A stretch of 16,170 nucleotides of DNA from Bacteroidales bacterium (GCA_017483985.1 JAFUUB010000015.1:1-16170), one strand, 5' to 3'; shown: positions 1 through 5,959, counted from the stretch's first letter. The notes: generated by a model not told the origin, from the sequence alone. Translations and numbers: made by a program.

Positions 1-684
1 GGCCTGCTCGAACTTGCCCTTGTGGTCCTTGACGGCGGAGGTGAAGGAGCCTTTCTTGTGTCCGAAGAGCTCGCTTTCAATCAGTTCCGAAGGGATGGCC
101 GCACAGTTGACCTCGATGTAGGGCATGGCGCTGCGCTGGCTCTGCTGGTGCAGGCTGCGGGCGACCAGTTCCTTGCCGGAACCGTTGGGACCGGTAATCA
201 GGACACGGGCGTCGGTCGGGGCGACCTTCTCGATGATGTCGCGGATGTGCTGGATCGGTTCGGACTGCCCGATCATCTGCTGGCCGTAGACCTTCTTCTT
301 GAGGATCTTGTTCTCCTTGGCGAGGTTGGCCTTGTCGGTGGCGTTCTTGATGGTGATGAGGATGCGGTTGAGGGCGAGGGGTTTCTCGATGAAGTCGAAG
401 GCGCCCTTGTGCATGCATTCCACGGCCGTGGCGATGTCGGCATGGCCGGAAATCATGACGACCGGGGTCTCGATGCCTTCTTCGACGAGTTTGACCAGCA
501 CTTCGGTCCCTTCCATGCCCGGCATCTTGATGTCGCAGAAAATGACATCGTAGCGTTCTTTCCCGGCCAGTTCCAGGCCCTTGGGACCGTCTTCGGCCAC
601 ATCGACCGTGTATCCTTCATCCATCAGGATTTCTTTCAGCGAATTGCGGATGGCGCGTTCGTCATCGACTACCAGAATCTTCAT
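1..684 (-). CDS. NtrX-like sigma-54-dependent response regulator (partial, C-terminus outside window)
   Basis: This is the first 228 residues of an NtrC-family transcriptional activator; the rest lies beyond position 1. Residues 1-120 are a receiver domain: acidic pair Asp7-Asp8, phospho-acceptor Asp51 in CDIKMPG, Ser79 and Lys101 (EKP). A sigma-54 AAA+ domain starts near residue 138, with Walker A GPNGSGKE (165-172) and the conserved block EVNCAAIPSELIESELFGH. The sigma-54 contact loop reads GSFTSA (212-217) instead of GAFTGA, keeping the key Phe and Thr. The start at 684 is the first ATG before the receiver domain. A weak -7-like element (GATATTTG, minus strand, 748-741) lies upstream. By family, the phosphorylated protein would activate sigma-54 promoters. 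Its likely partner (inference) is the NtrY-like kinase at 6499-10053. DNA-binding domain and targets are not visible. Confidence 0.93.
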   Translation of the reverse strand, partial: MKILVVDDERAIRNSLKEILMDEGYTVDVAEDGPKGLELAGKERYDVIFCDIKMPGMEGTEVLVKLVEEGIETPVVMISGHADIATAVECMHKGAFDFIEKPLALNRILITIKNATDKANLAKENKILKKKVYGQQMIGQSEPIQHIRDIIEKVAPTDARVLITGPNGSGKELVARSLHQQSQRSAMPYIEVNCAAIPSELIESELFGHKKGSFTSAVKDHKGKFEQA

Positions 685-781
685 ACTCTTAACTGTCTGT
701 TTGCAAGGCGGCTGCGTCACCGCCCATTCCTATTCTTACGCAAATATCGGATAAAAATCGCTGACTTTACACAAAAATTCC

Positions 782-789
782 TAATTTTG
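782..789 (+). promoter_or_regulatory. -7 element of the cmk-ispH promoter
   Basis: TAATTTTG fits the Bacteroidota -7 consensus TAnnTTTG and lies 21 nt before the cmk ATG, implying a leader of roughly 15-18 nt. No convincing -33 TTTG was found at the usual spacing. It lies in the 126-bp divergent region shared with the NtrX-like gene. Confidence 0.5.
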
Positions 790-810
790 CTTCCTAACCA
801 GAGCAGTTCC

Positions 811-1500
811 ATGCAAGTTCCTGATATCATCATCGCCATTGACGGCTTTTCCGCTACCGGAAAGAGCACCCTCGCCAAACTGATTGCGGAGACGTTTTCC
901 TTCCTGTACCTGGATTCCGGCGCCCTGTACAGCGGGGTGACCCTCTTTGCCCAGGAGAACGGGTATATCGATCCGGACAATACCATCCACGAAGCGGAGC
1001 TGAAGGCTGCGCTGGAGGCGGGCCTCGACCTGCATTTCGGCCTGGACGGCACCTACATCGGTGACCGCCGGATCGAGAAGGAGATCCGGACGATGGAGGT
1101 TTCGTCGCAGGTGAGCCCGATCGCCGCCGTGCCGTTCGTCCGCGCGTTCGTGGACGGCAAGCTGCACGAGGCCGGGGCGAAGGGACGCGTGGTGATGGAC
1201 GGACGGGACATCGGTACGGCCGTCTTCCCGAATGCGGAGGTGAAGATCTTCGTGACGGCCCGCGACGAGGTCCGTGCCCAGCGCCGGTATGACGAACTCA
1301 AGGCGAAAGGGGAGAATCCCGACCTGCAGGAGGTGATGAAGAACCTCAGAGAGCGGGATTACATCGACTCCCACCGGGAGACCAACCCGCTGCGGCGGGC
1401 GGAGGATGCCTATGTGATGGACAACTCCGAGATGACGCTCCATGAGGAGATCGTCTGGACCCAGGGCCTGCTTCAGGGGCGTTTCCGCATCCTGGAATAG
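811..1500 (+). CDS. cmk: (d)CMP kinase
   Basis: Cytidylate kinase, 229 residues, transfers phosphate from ATP to CMP or dCMP in pyrimidine nucleotide synthesis (cytoplasm). Visible motifs: P-loop GFSATGKS (12-19), the monophosphate-binding segment YLDSGALYSGVT (33-44), DGRDIGT (130-136), the Arg-rich lid around RAQRRYDELKAKG (155-167), and the C-terminal RDYIDSHRETNPL segment. Length matches the bacterial family (about 220-230). The open frame runs upstream to position 22, but that part is antisense to the response regulator; homology begins at the ATG at 811, just after a -7 promoter element. ispH starts 1 nt after its stop, so the two genes are almost certainly co-transcribed. Nothing unusual was seen in the catalytic motifs. 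Confidence 0.96.
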   Translation: MQVPDIIIAIDGFSATGKSTLAKLIAETFSFLYLDSGALYSGVTLFAQENGYIDPDNTIHEAELKAALEAGLDLHFGLDGTYIGDRRIEKEIRTMEVSSQVSPIAAVPFVRAFVDGKLHEAGAKGRVVMDGRDIGTAVFPNAEVKIFVTARDEVRAQRRYDELKAKGENPDLQEVMKNLRERDYIDSHRETNPLRRAEDAYVMDNSEMTLHEEIVWTQGLLQGRFRILE

Positions 1501-1501
1501 C

Positions 1502-2377
1502 ATGCATCTCCAAGTAGAAATCGACGCCCATTCGGGCTTTTGCGGCGGGGTCATCCGGGCCATCGGCCAGGCGGAGGACTATCTGGCCGCCCATCCCGGG
1601 AAGCAGTTGCTTTCCCTGGGATCGATCGTCCACAACGAGGCGGAATTGGAACGCCTGCATGCCAAGGGCTTGCGGACGGTGTCTTCCTTGGACGGGCTTT
1701 CCGGCGGGTCGGTGCTGATCCGGGCTCATGGCGAGCCGCCGCGAACCTATGCCCAGGCCGCTTCCCGGGGGATTGAACTGATCGACTGTACGTGCCCGGT
1801 GGTGCTGCAGCTCCAGCGCCGGATCCGGGAGGCGTATGCCCGGATGCAGGAAGCGGGCGGACAGGTGGTTATCTTCGGGAAAGTGGGACATGCCGAGGTG
1901 CTGGGCCTGGTCGGCCAGGTGGACGGGGATGCGTTGGTGGTGGAGAATATGTCCATGCTATCCGATGCGTTCGAACGGGGACTCGTGCAGGCGTCCGGTC
2001 CGGTCGAGGTGTTTTCCCAGACGACGAAGAGCCCTTCGGAATATGCTGCGATCTGTGCGGCGCTGCGTTCTTTCGTGAAGGGGGAGGTTACCGTGCATGA
2101 CACCATCTGCAAGCAGGTGTCTTCCCGGCATGCCCAGCTGACGGCTTTCGCCCGTTCGCACGATGTGATCGTTTTCGTTTCGGGCCGGGAAAGTTCGAAC
2201 GGGAAGGTCCTGTACGGCTTGTGCAAGGGGGTGAACGAGCGGTCCTACCGGGTGGGCTCCGCGGCGGAGATGGATCCTTCGTGGCTGCGGGACGGAGACC
2301 GGGTCGGGGTCTGCGGGGCGACGAGCACGCCGAAGTGGCTGCTGGAGGCGGTTGCGCAGAAAATTTTGCATCTATAG
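1502..2377 (+). CDS. ispH: 4-hydroxy-3-methylbut-2-enyl diphosphate reductase
   Basis: IspH/LytB, 291 residues, performs the last step of the MEP isoprenoid pathway, converting HMBPP to IPP and DMAPP with an iron-sulfur cluster. The three expected cluster cysteines are Cys14 (GFCGG), Cys98 (CTCPVV) and Cys203 (DTICK). Substrate and catalytic residues fit the family: His44 (IVHNE), His130 and Glu132 (GHAEV), the SQTT segment (172-175), SSN (231-233) and C-terminal GATSTPKWL. The open frame extends 20 codons upstream into cmk, but the ATG at 1502 aligns with the family N-terminus and lies 1 nt after the cmk stop, which suggests coupled translation. The protein has four further cysteines (96, 185, 241, 271) of no clear significance. 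The efp promoter is embedded in the last codons. Confidence 0.96.
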   Translation: MHLQVEIDAHSGFCGGVIRAIGQAEDYLAAHPGKQLLSLGSIVHNEAELERLHAKGLRTVSSLDGLSGGSVLIRAHGEPPRTYAQAASRGIELIDCTCPVVLQLQRRIREAYARMQEAGGQVVIFGKVGHAEVLGLVGQVDGDALVVENMSMLSDAFERGLVQASGPVEVFSQTTKSPSEYAAICAALRSFVKGEVTVHDTICKQVSSRHAQLTAFARSHDVIVFVSGRESSNGKVLYGLCKGVNERSYRVGSAAEMDPSWLRDGDRVGVCGATSTPKWLLEAVAQKILHL

Positions 2378-2396
2378 CGACAAATTACTATTTTTG
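2365..2396 (+). promoter_or_regulatory. efp promoter, -33 TTTG and -7 TATTTTTG
   Basis: TTTG (2365-2368), a 20-bp spacer, then TATTTTTG (2389-2396) is a near-ideal Bacteroidota housekeeping promoter (TTTG-N19/20-TAnnTTTG). The -33 box lies inside the ispH coding end. Transcription would start near 2401 and leave an AT-rich leader of about 30 nt before the efp ATG. Confidence 0.7.
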
Positions 2397-2431
2397 TGGG
2401 CTGAATGATTATAATTTAACTATTTATCCAT

Positions 2432-3004
2432 ATGGCAACAACTGCAGATTTCAAGAACGGGCTCTATCTGAATTTCAACGGCAAACCGTGCTCCATCGTA
2501 TGGTTCCAGCATGTCAAGCCGGGCAAGGGTCCCGCTTTCGTCAAGACCAAGCTCCGCAACCTGGAGAACGGCCGCATCCTTGAGAATACCTTCACCGCCG
2601 GTGCCAAGATCGAGACGATCAATGTCGAGCACCGTGGTTATCAGTTCCTTTATGCGGATGAGGAAGGCTTCAACTTCATGAATGAAGACAACTACGAGCA
2701 GATCTCCCTCCCGAAGGATCTCGTCGAGAACGCCGACCTGATGAAGGAAGGCCAGCACGTCGAGATGATCTTCGTGACCGAGCCGGAGGAGCGCTGCCTC
2801 ACCTGCGAGCTCCCGACCTACGTAACCCTCCAGGTTACCTACGCCGAGCCCGCCGTCAAGGGCAACACCGCTTCCACCTCCGCCCTCAAGGAAGTCGAGC
2901 TGGAGACCGGTGCCAAGATCATGGTCCCGCTCTTCATCAATACCGACGACGTCATCACCGTCAACACCACTGACCGCAGCTACGGCCAGCGCGTCAACGG
3001 TTAA
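2432..3004 (+). CDS. efp: Translation elongation factor P
   Basis: EF-P, 190 residues, binds between the P and E sites of the ribosome and relieves stalling at polyproline stretches. All three beta-barrel domains are present in order: N-terminal KOW-like domain with the loop HVKPGKGPAF, whose tip Lys32 is the residue modified in many bacteria; a middle OB domain; and a C-terminal OB domain ending in TVNTTDRSYGQRVNG, which matches the usual TRTGEY...R ending. No modification enzyme (EpmA/EarP type) is visible in the window. The ATG at 2432 gives the usual family length and follows a strong promoter. The gene has its own promoter and a downstream hairpin, so it may be expressed apart from cmk-ispH, although read-through from ispH is possible. 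Confidence 0.97.
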   Translation: MATTADFKNGLYLNFNGKPCSIVWFQHVKPGKGPAFVKTKLRNLENGRILENTFTAGAKIETINVEHRGYQFLYADEEGFNFMNEDNYEQISLPKDLVENADLMKEGQHVEMIFVTEPEERCLTCELPTYVTLQVTYAEPAVKGNTASTSALKEVELETGAKIMVPLFINTDDVITVNTTDRSYGQRVNG

Positions 3005-3046
3005 GTCTGTCGGCCTTTCCGAACTTTCTGGAAGCATTTGACCCTC

Positions 3047-3085
3047 AAGCGGCCACCCATCCCGGGCGGCCGCTTTCCGTTTTCT
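3047..3085 (+). terminator. Rho-independent terminator after efp
   Basis: A perfect 8-bp stem, AAGCGGCC (3047-3054) with GGCCGCTT (3068-3075), can extend inwards past a mismatch with CCC/GGG (3056-3058 with 3064-3066) and leave a 5-nt loop. It is followed by a T-rich stretch (3074-3084) and lies 42 nt after the efp stop. The T-tract is interrupted by CCG, so efficiency is uncertain. Confidence 0.65.
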
Positions 3086-3206
3086 CGGTTGTCTTTTCCC
3101 GTTTCCTCGCCCGTCCCTTCCCGTCTCCTCATCCTGCCGCTTACGGTTTCCACTGCCTGCCGCTACGGTCTGGAGCAGTCACGCAGGCCGCAATCGAAGT
3201 GGAGCG

Positions 3207-3227
3207 CCGGTGTCAAAATAACACCGG
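3207..3227. repeat. Isolated hairpin CCGGTGT / ACACCGG
   Basis: CCGGTGT (3207-3213), a 7-nt AT-rich loop (CAAAATA) and ACACCGG (3221-3227) form a perfect 7-bp stem. There is no T-tract after it, so it is not an obvious terminator. It may mark the edge of the repeat cluster to its right. Confidence 0.6.
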
Positions 3228-3250
3228 ACTCGACGAACAGTGATAAACGG

Positions 3251-3300
3251 GGGTTTGTACATTGGAATGACGTTCTCATCAGGATTTCGTGTACAAACCC
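3251..3300. repeat. 50-bp inverted-repeat unit 1 (GGGTTTGTACA arms)
   Basis: Left arm GGGTTTGTACAT (3251-3262) and right arm TGTACAAACCC (3290-3300) pair perfectly over 11 bp around a 27-nt interior. The unit is exactly 50 bp, the same as unit 2 measured arm to arm (3334-3383), and 33 bp separate them. The interiors differ but share TTCT near the middle and ATTTC near the right arm. Read on the minus strand, the left arm of each unit gives ATGTACAAACCC, which creates spurious short frames starting Met-Tyr-Lys-Pro. Confidence 0.75.
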
Positions 3301-3331
3301 TGAAGAAATGCCCCGACACCCCAGTTTTTTG

Positions 3332-3385
3332 CTGGGTTTGTACATCAAATCGCGCTTCTGAAGCACATTTCATGTTCAAACCCAG
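3332..3385. repeat. Inverted-repeat unit 2 (CTGGGTTTGTACAT arms)
   Basis: CTGGGTTTGTACAT (3332-3345) pairs with ATGTTCAAACCCAG (3372-3385) over 13 of 14 positions, around a 26-nt interior. The inner 12-nt arms repeat those of unit 1 with one substitution, and the arm-to-arm span is again 50 bp (3334-3383). The outermost arms of the two units (3251-3262 and 3372-3383) are also inverted copies of each other, so the whole 133 bp has terminal inverted repeats like a very small MITE. Function unknown. Confidence 0.7.
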
Positions 3386-3390
3386 GAATG

Positions 3391-3583
3391 AGCTGCATCT
3401 TGCTTCGCGCCTGCGGCAGCTTTGCATCTCGCTCTGCTCGCTGCCGCGCTTCGCTTCGCGCCTGCGGCAGCAAGCCTCCGTGCGGTACGCCCCTTCGGGG
3501 CTATCCCTCCCACATCGCTTCGCTCGTGGGCCCCTCCCGCTCACGGAGCCGCGGTCGGCTACGCCGCCCGGAGGCTTGCCGCC
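3391..3583. repeat. GC-rich block of nested palindromes
   Basis: Several stems lie side by side or nested: AGCTGC (3391-3396) with GCAGCT (3416-3421); GCTGCCGC (3440-3447) with GCGGCAGC (3464-3471), a perfect 8-bp stem; GCAAGCCTCCG (3470-3480) with CGGAGGCTTGC (3569-3579), 11 bp closing a large domain; and inside it GCCCC-TTC-GGGGC (3489-3501), CCCAC...GTGGG (about 3509-3530) and AGCC...GGCT (about 3547-3560). The 19-nt sequence GCTTCGCGCCTGCGGCAGC occurs twice, at 3402-3420 and 3453-3471. This looks like a dispersed palindromic element or a structured RNA rather than coding sequence; I cannot assign it to a named family. Confidence 0.6.
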
Positions 3584-3588
3584 ATCCG

Positions 3589-3669
3589 GCGCTTTCGCTC
3601 ACGAAGTAGCCCGATTTCATTTTTTCGAGAGTAAAACTTGCGCTTTCGTTCGCGAAGTCGCTCGATTTC
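3589..3669. repeat. Pair of 30-nt direct repeats, 51 bp apart
   Basis: Copies at 3589-3618 and 3640-3669 match at 26 of 30 positions (GCGCTTTCG...CGAAGT...CGATTTC). Each contains a small hairpin (CTTTCG/CGAAG). They are separated by an AT-richer 21-nt spacer. The 51-bp offset equals that of the 19-nt repeat pair in the preceding block. Confidence 0.65.
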
Positions 3670-3874
3670 TTCCGCCTCTTACGAGGTCAAAAAACACGGA
3701 AAATCTCCGGTGAGCCCAATTCTGCGAGTAGAAAATGTGCAAAATATTATAAATCAGGCATTTCGGTGCCACGCGTTTTCTCTTCGGCCGGTTCTGTGCC
3801 GTTCGTTGTGTTCCCGATAAAGGCGCGATGCAATTCGTAAAGGGGGCTTGGAAAGATTTTGCACAAAGAATTGT

Positions 3875-3882
3875 TATCTTTG
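3875..3882 (+). promoter_or_regulatory. -7 element of the GH43 gene promoter
   Basis: TATCTTTG fits TAnnTTTG exactly and lies in the longer context AATTGTTATCTTTG, which recurs at the engB promoter and, with one change, at the xseA promoter. No TTTG lies at the usual 19-20 bp spacing; the nearest is 13 bp upstream. Transcription would start near 3887, about 11 nt before the first ATG. Confidence 0.55.
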
Positions 3883-3897
3883 GGTGATGCTAATGCG

Positions 3898-5259
3898 ATG
3901 ATGCCTATGTCCCATATCTCTTCGATGGCCGGCCTGCTGGTTTCCGCGGTCCTTGCGGCTGCGATCTTTGCCGGCTGCCCGGCGAAGGCCCAGAATCCCA
4001 TTTCGCCGATGGGGGTGTATATCGCCGACCCGACCGCCCGGGTCGACGCGGACGGGAAACTCTATGTCTACGGTTCCCTCGATACAGAGCCGGGGAGTTA
4101 TTGCTCAAAGGATTATCATGTCCTCTCAAGCAACGATGCAAAGACCTGGACCCTGTATCCGAACCGTTTCTCCTGGGACGAGACCTTATACGCACCGGAC
4201 CTGATCCGGAAAGGCGACAAATATTATCTGTACTTCGACACCCCGAACGGCGATGAATTCGTCGCGGAAGGGAAGGCTCCGGCCGGTCCGTTCGGGGATG
4301 CCGTGAAAATCGAAGGCCCGAAGCAGATCGATCCGAACATCTTCATCGACGACGACGGACAGGCGTATTATTTCTGGGGCCAGTTCTCCGGGAAAGGCGC
4401 CAAGATGAATCCGGACATGAAGACGCTGGACCTGAGCACGATGGTGGATGGTCTCGTGACGGAGAAGGACCACTTTTTCCATGAGGGGAGTTTTGTCTTT
4501 AAGCGCGGGAAATACAATTATTATCTGTATGCGGACATCAGCCGGAACCACCGTCCCACGAGCCTGGGCTATGCCATGGCGACCGCCCCGCTCGGCCCCT
4601 ACGAATACAAGGGCGTGATCATCGACAATGCCGGCTGCGACCCGGAGACCTGGAACAACCACGGGTCGATCGTCGAGTACAAGGGGCAGTGGTACATCTT
4701 CTATCACCGCTCCACCCATGCAAGCCGGGCGATGCGCAAAGCCTGCCTGGAGCCCATCACATTCAACGAGGACGGGACGATCGATGAGGTGGAAATGACC
4801 TCCCAGGGCGCCGGCGGACCGCTGGACGCCGGTTCCGTTACCGATGCGGCGCGGGCCTGCCTGCTGCAGGGCCATGTCCGGATCGAGGAAAGTCCGAAGG
4901 GGACCCGTGAAGTTTTGTCCGGCATCCGGGACGGGGATGCGGCCGCATGGAAGTATCTGGATTTCGGGAGGGGCGTGAAAAGGATCGAGCTCAAGGTAAA
5001 ACCGGCGACAAGGGGCGTGATCCGGATCCGGACCGGTTCGTCCGACGGCCCGGTTCTCGGATCACTCCGGATCCCTGCGTCCGCGTCTTCCCCGGGACAA
5101 AAGGGTGCCATCATCCCAGCGGCGCCGGAATGGGTGACGGTTTCGGCCCGGATCCGGAAAACCAAGGGCGTCCAGGCCCTCTGGCTAACCTTCGAGTCTG
5201 ACGGTGATACGACAGCGGAGGAAGACCTTTTTCTCCTCGATTCATTCCGCTTCCGGTAA
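3898..5259 (+). CDS. Secreted glycoside hydrolase family 43 protein (arabinofuranosidase/xylosidase type)
   Basis: 453 residues from the ATG at 3898; ATGs at 3901 and 3907 are equally possible, while the upstream TTG at 3859 precedes the promoter -7 box and is rejected. An N-terminal signal peptide (about residues 1-31) ends in PAKA-QN; FAGC at 24-27 is a poor lipobox because of Phe at -3, so a soluble periplasmic enzyme is more likely than a lipoprotein. Residues about 35-310 form the five-bladed GH43 propeller: base Asp44 (ADPT), pKa-modulating Asp145 (IDPN), general acid Glu196 (FHEGS) and NHGS (254-257). Residues about 350-453 are beta-rich and resemble a CBM6-like module. By family it trims arabinose or xylose side groups from xylan or arabinan; the exact substrate cannot be read. 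No SusC/SusD genes are nearby. Confidence 0.88.
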   Translation: MMPMSHISSMAGLLVSAVLAAAIFAGCPAKAQNPISPMGVYIADPTARVDADGKLYVYGSLDTEPGSYCSKDYHVLSSNDAKTWTLYPNRFSWDETLYAPDLIRKGDKYYLYFDTPNGDEFVAEGKAPAGPFGDAVKIEGPKQIDPNIFIDDDGQAYYFWGQFSGKGAKMNPDMKTLDLSTMVDGLVTEKDHFFHEGSFVFKRGKYNYYLYADISRNHRPTSLGYAMATAPLGPYEYKGVIIDNAGCDPETWNNHGSIVEYKGQWYIFYHRSTHASRAMRKACLEPITFNEDGTIDEVEMTSQGAGGPLDAGSVTDAARACLLQGHVRIEESPKGTREVLSGIRDGDAAAWKYLDFGRGVKRIELKVKPATRGVIRIRTGSSDGPVLGSLRIPASASSPGQKGAIIPAAPEWVTVSARIRKTKGVQALWLTFESDGDTTAEEDLFLLDSFRFR

Positions 5260-5420
5260 GGTGCCTGGTACCAGTCTCCGGAATCCTTGCCCGGGAAAGA
5301 TCATGGTACCGGCTTCCGCTGACAAGCAAGGAAGTTCCCGGTGACAGACGAGGAAGTCCCCGGAGACAGACAGGGCATAATTCCGGATACAGAACGGAAA
5401 CGACAGGAACGGATACAAAC
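5260..5420. repeat. Degenerate ~22-bp tandem repeats downstream of the GH43 gene
   Basis: After the GH43 stop, three imperfect units follow each other at 5321-5342, 5343-5364 and 5365-5387 (consensus near GACAGACAAGGAAGTCCCCGGA), with a decayed fourth after 5388. The part before 5321 holds two GGTACC sites but no gene or RNA that I recognise. The repeats lie in the untranslated tail before the terminator. Confidence 0.4.
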
Positions 5421-5458
5421 AAAAAAGACGGCTTTCCAGAAGGAAGGTCGCCTTTTTT
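5421..5458. terminator. Bidirectional terminator between GH43 and DUF4783 genes
   Basis: A 17-bp imperfect stem (5421-5437 with 5442-5458; one mismatch, two G-U pairs in the plus-strand RNA) has a 4-nt loop AGAA. It starts with A6 and ends with T6, so it can work in both directions. On the plus strand it would end the GH43 transcript about 160 nt after its stop; on the minus strand it backs up the terminator at 5534-5556. Confidence 0.75.
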
Positions 5459-5533
5459 GAACCCTATTATTATCAACTAAACTAACCGACAAAACAAATT
5501 GCAAGTCGCGTGCCAAACTTTATGCGCGGGCAC

Positions 5534-5556
5534 AAAAAAACCGACGCATCAGTCGG
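5534..5556 (-). terminator. Terminator of the DUF4783 gene
   Basis: On the minus strand, CCGAC (5556-5552) and GTCGG (5545-5541) form a 5-bp GC-rich stem around a 6-nt loop, followed directly by seven T (5540-5534). The last Asp codon is in the left arm and the stop codon falls in the loop, so the hairpin overlaps the end of the gene. Confidence 0.7.
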
Positions 5557-5959
5557 ATTTCGAGATTTTCAGCTGTTGGATCTTGTAGCTCTGGTCCTTG
5601 ATGCTGACGAAAATCGTTACTTCGAAGACTTCTCCGCCGGCCTTCAGGCGCCCGAGGGCGTATTTCATGTTGCTCCGTCCGGCGGTATGCTCGATGTCGA
5701 ATTTGCTCGGGGTGTAGGAATCGAAGAAGGAGCGGACGATCTGGCGGGCCTGGTTGCGGCTGGAGTCGTTGGTGTTGGAGAATACGGTAACTTCCAGGTT
5801 TTCAGCGAACCAGGCGGACAGTTTGTCCGCATCGCCGAGCCGGATGTATTTGGCAATCGGAATGAAGACATCGTAATTGTCCGTCGGCGCCTGGGCGCGG
5901 ACCGAAACACCAAGGCAAAAGGCCAAGGCGGATGCAATGACGAGGGGCAGATGCTTCAT
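5549..5959 (-). CDS. Secreted DUF4783 family protein
   Basis: 136 residues with a clear signal peptide (MKHL, hydrophobic core 5-19, AQA near 22-24), so it is probably periplasmic. The mature part resembles DUF4783, a small Bacteroidota family with an NTF2-like alpha+beta fold: an N-terminal helix with LGDADKLSAWF (41-51), the middle EVTVFSN (56-62), a helix with QARQIVRSFF (70-79), and C-terminal strands MKYALGRL, EVFEVTIFV and YKIQQLKI. The function of the family is unknown; no catalytic residues can be claimed. It is transcribed alone, divergent from rlmH (73 bp apart) and convergent with the GH43 gene. Only a weak -7-like site (TATATTCT, minus, 5982-5975) was seen upstream. The family call rests on overall pattern, not on a search. 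Confidence 0.85.
   Translation of the reverse strand: MKHLPLVIASALAFCLGVSVRAQAPTDNYDVFIPIAKYIRLGDADKLSAWFAENLEVTVFSNTNDSSRNQARQIVRSFFDSYTPSKFDIEHTAGRSNMKYALGRLKAGGEVFEVTIFVSIKDQSYKIQQLKISKSD

Larger units (their letters stand above)
3076..3857. other. Gene-free repeat-rich intergenic region between efp and the GH43 gene
   Basis: About 780 bp in which I find no credible gene. Open frames exist on both strands (for example 3179-3544 minus and 3240-3713 plus), but they consist of low-complexity Arg/Ser/Ala/Pro peptides dictated by the repeats. In order it holds: a pyrimidine-rich stretch (about 3080-3132); a near-direct repeat, CCTGCCGCTTACGGT (3133-3147) and CCTGCCGCTACGGT (3156-3169); a hairpin (3207-3227); two stem-loop units (3251-3300 and 3332-3385); a GC-rich palindromic block (3391-3583); a repeat pair (3589-3669); and an AT-richer tail leading to the GH43 promoter. 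The composition changes sharply from the flanking genes, which suggests one or more inserted dispersed repeats. No transposase or target-site duplication was recognised. Confidence 0.75.

Noticed and set aside
22..810. Long N-terminal extension of the cmk reading frame
   Set aside because: It is antisense to the NtrX-like gene, has low-complexity Asp/Gly/Val/Leu content, and CMP kinase homology begins only at 811.
3320..3336. CCCAG-TTTTTTG-CTGGG as a terminator
   Set aside because: The T-run is in the loop, not after the stem, and it overlaps the arm of repeat unit 2.
3251..3383. Phase-variable invertible promoter
   Set aside because: Inverted arms are present, but no TAnnTTTG promoter lies between them on either strand, arm spacing is very short, and no recombinase gene is visible.
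3163..3544. Two overlapping minus-strand open frames, one containing Met-Tyr-Lys-Pro
   Set aside because: They run through the inverted repeats and palindromes in different frames, have no promoter and look like peptides imposed by the repeat sequence.
3251..3669. CRISPR array
   Set aside because: Only two copies of each repeat, with different repeat types and no cas genes.
3240..3713. Plus-strand open frames of 70-157 codons across the palindromic block
   Set aside because: Three frames are open at once because of GC-rich repeats; Arg/Ser/Ala/Pro-rich products and no family resemblance.
3921..3978. GH43 protein as a lipoprotein (FAGC)
   Set aside because: Phe at -3 is atypical for a lipobox and a good signal peptidase I site (AKA-Q) follows; left as a minor alternative.
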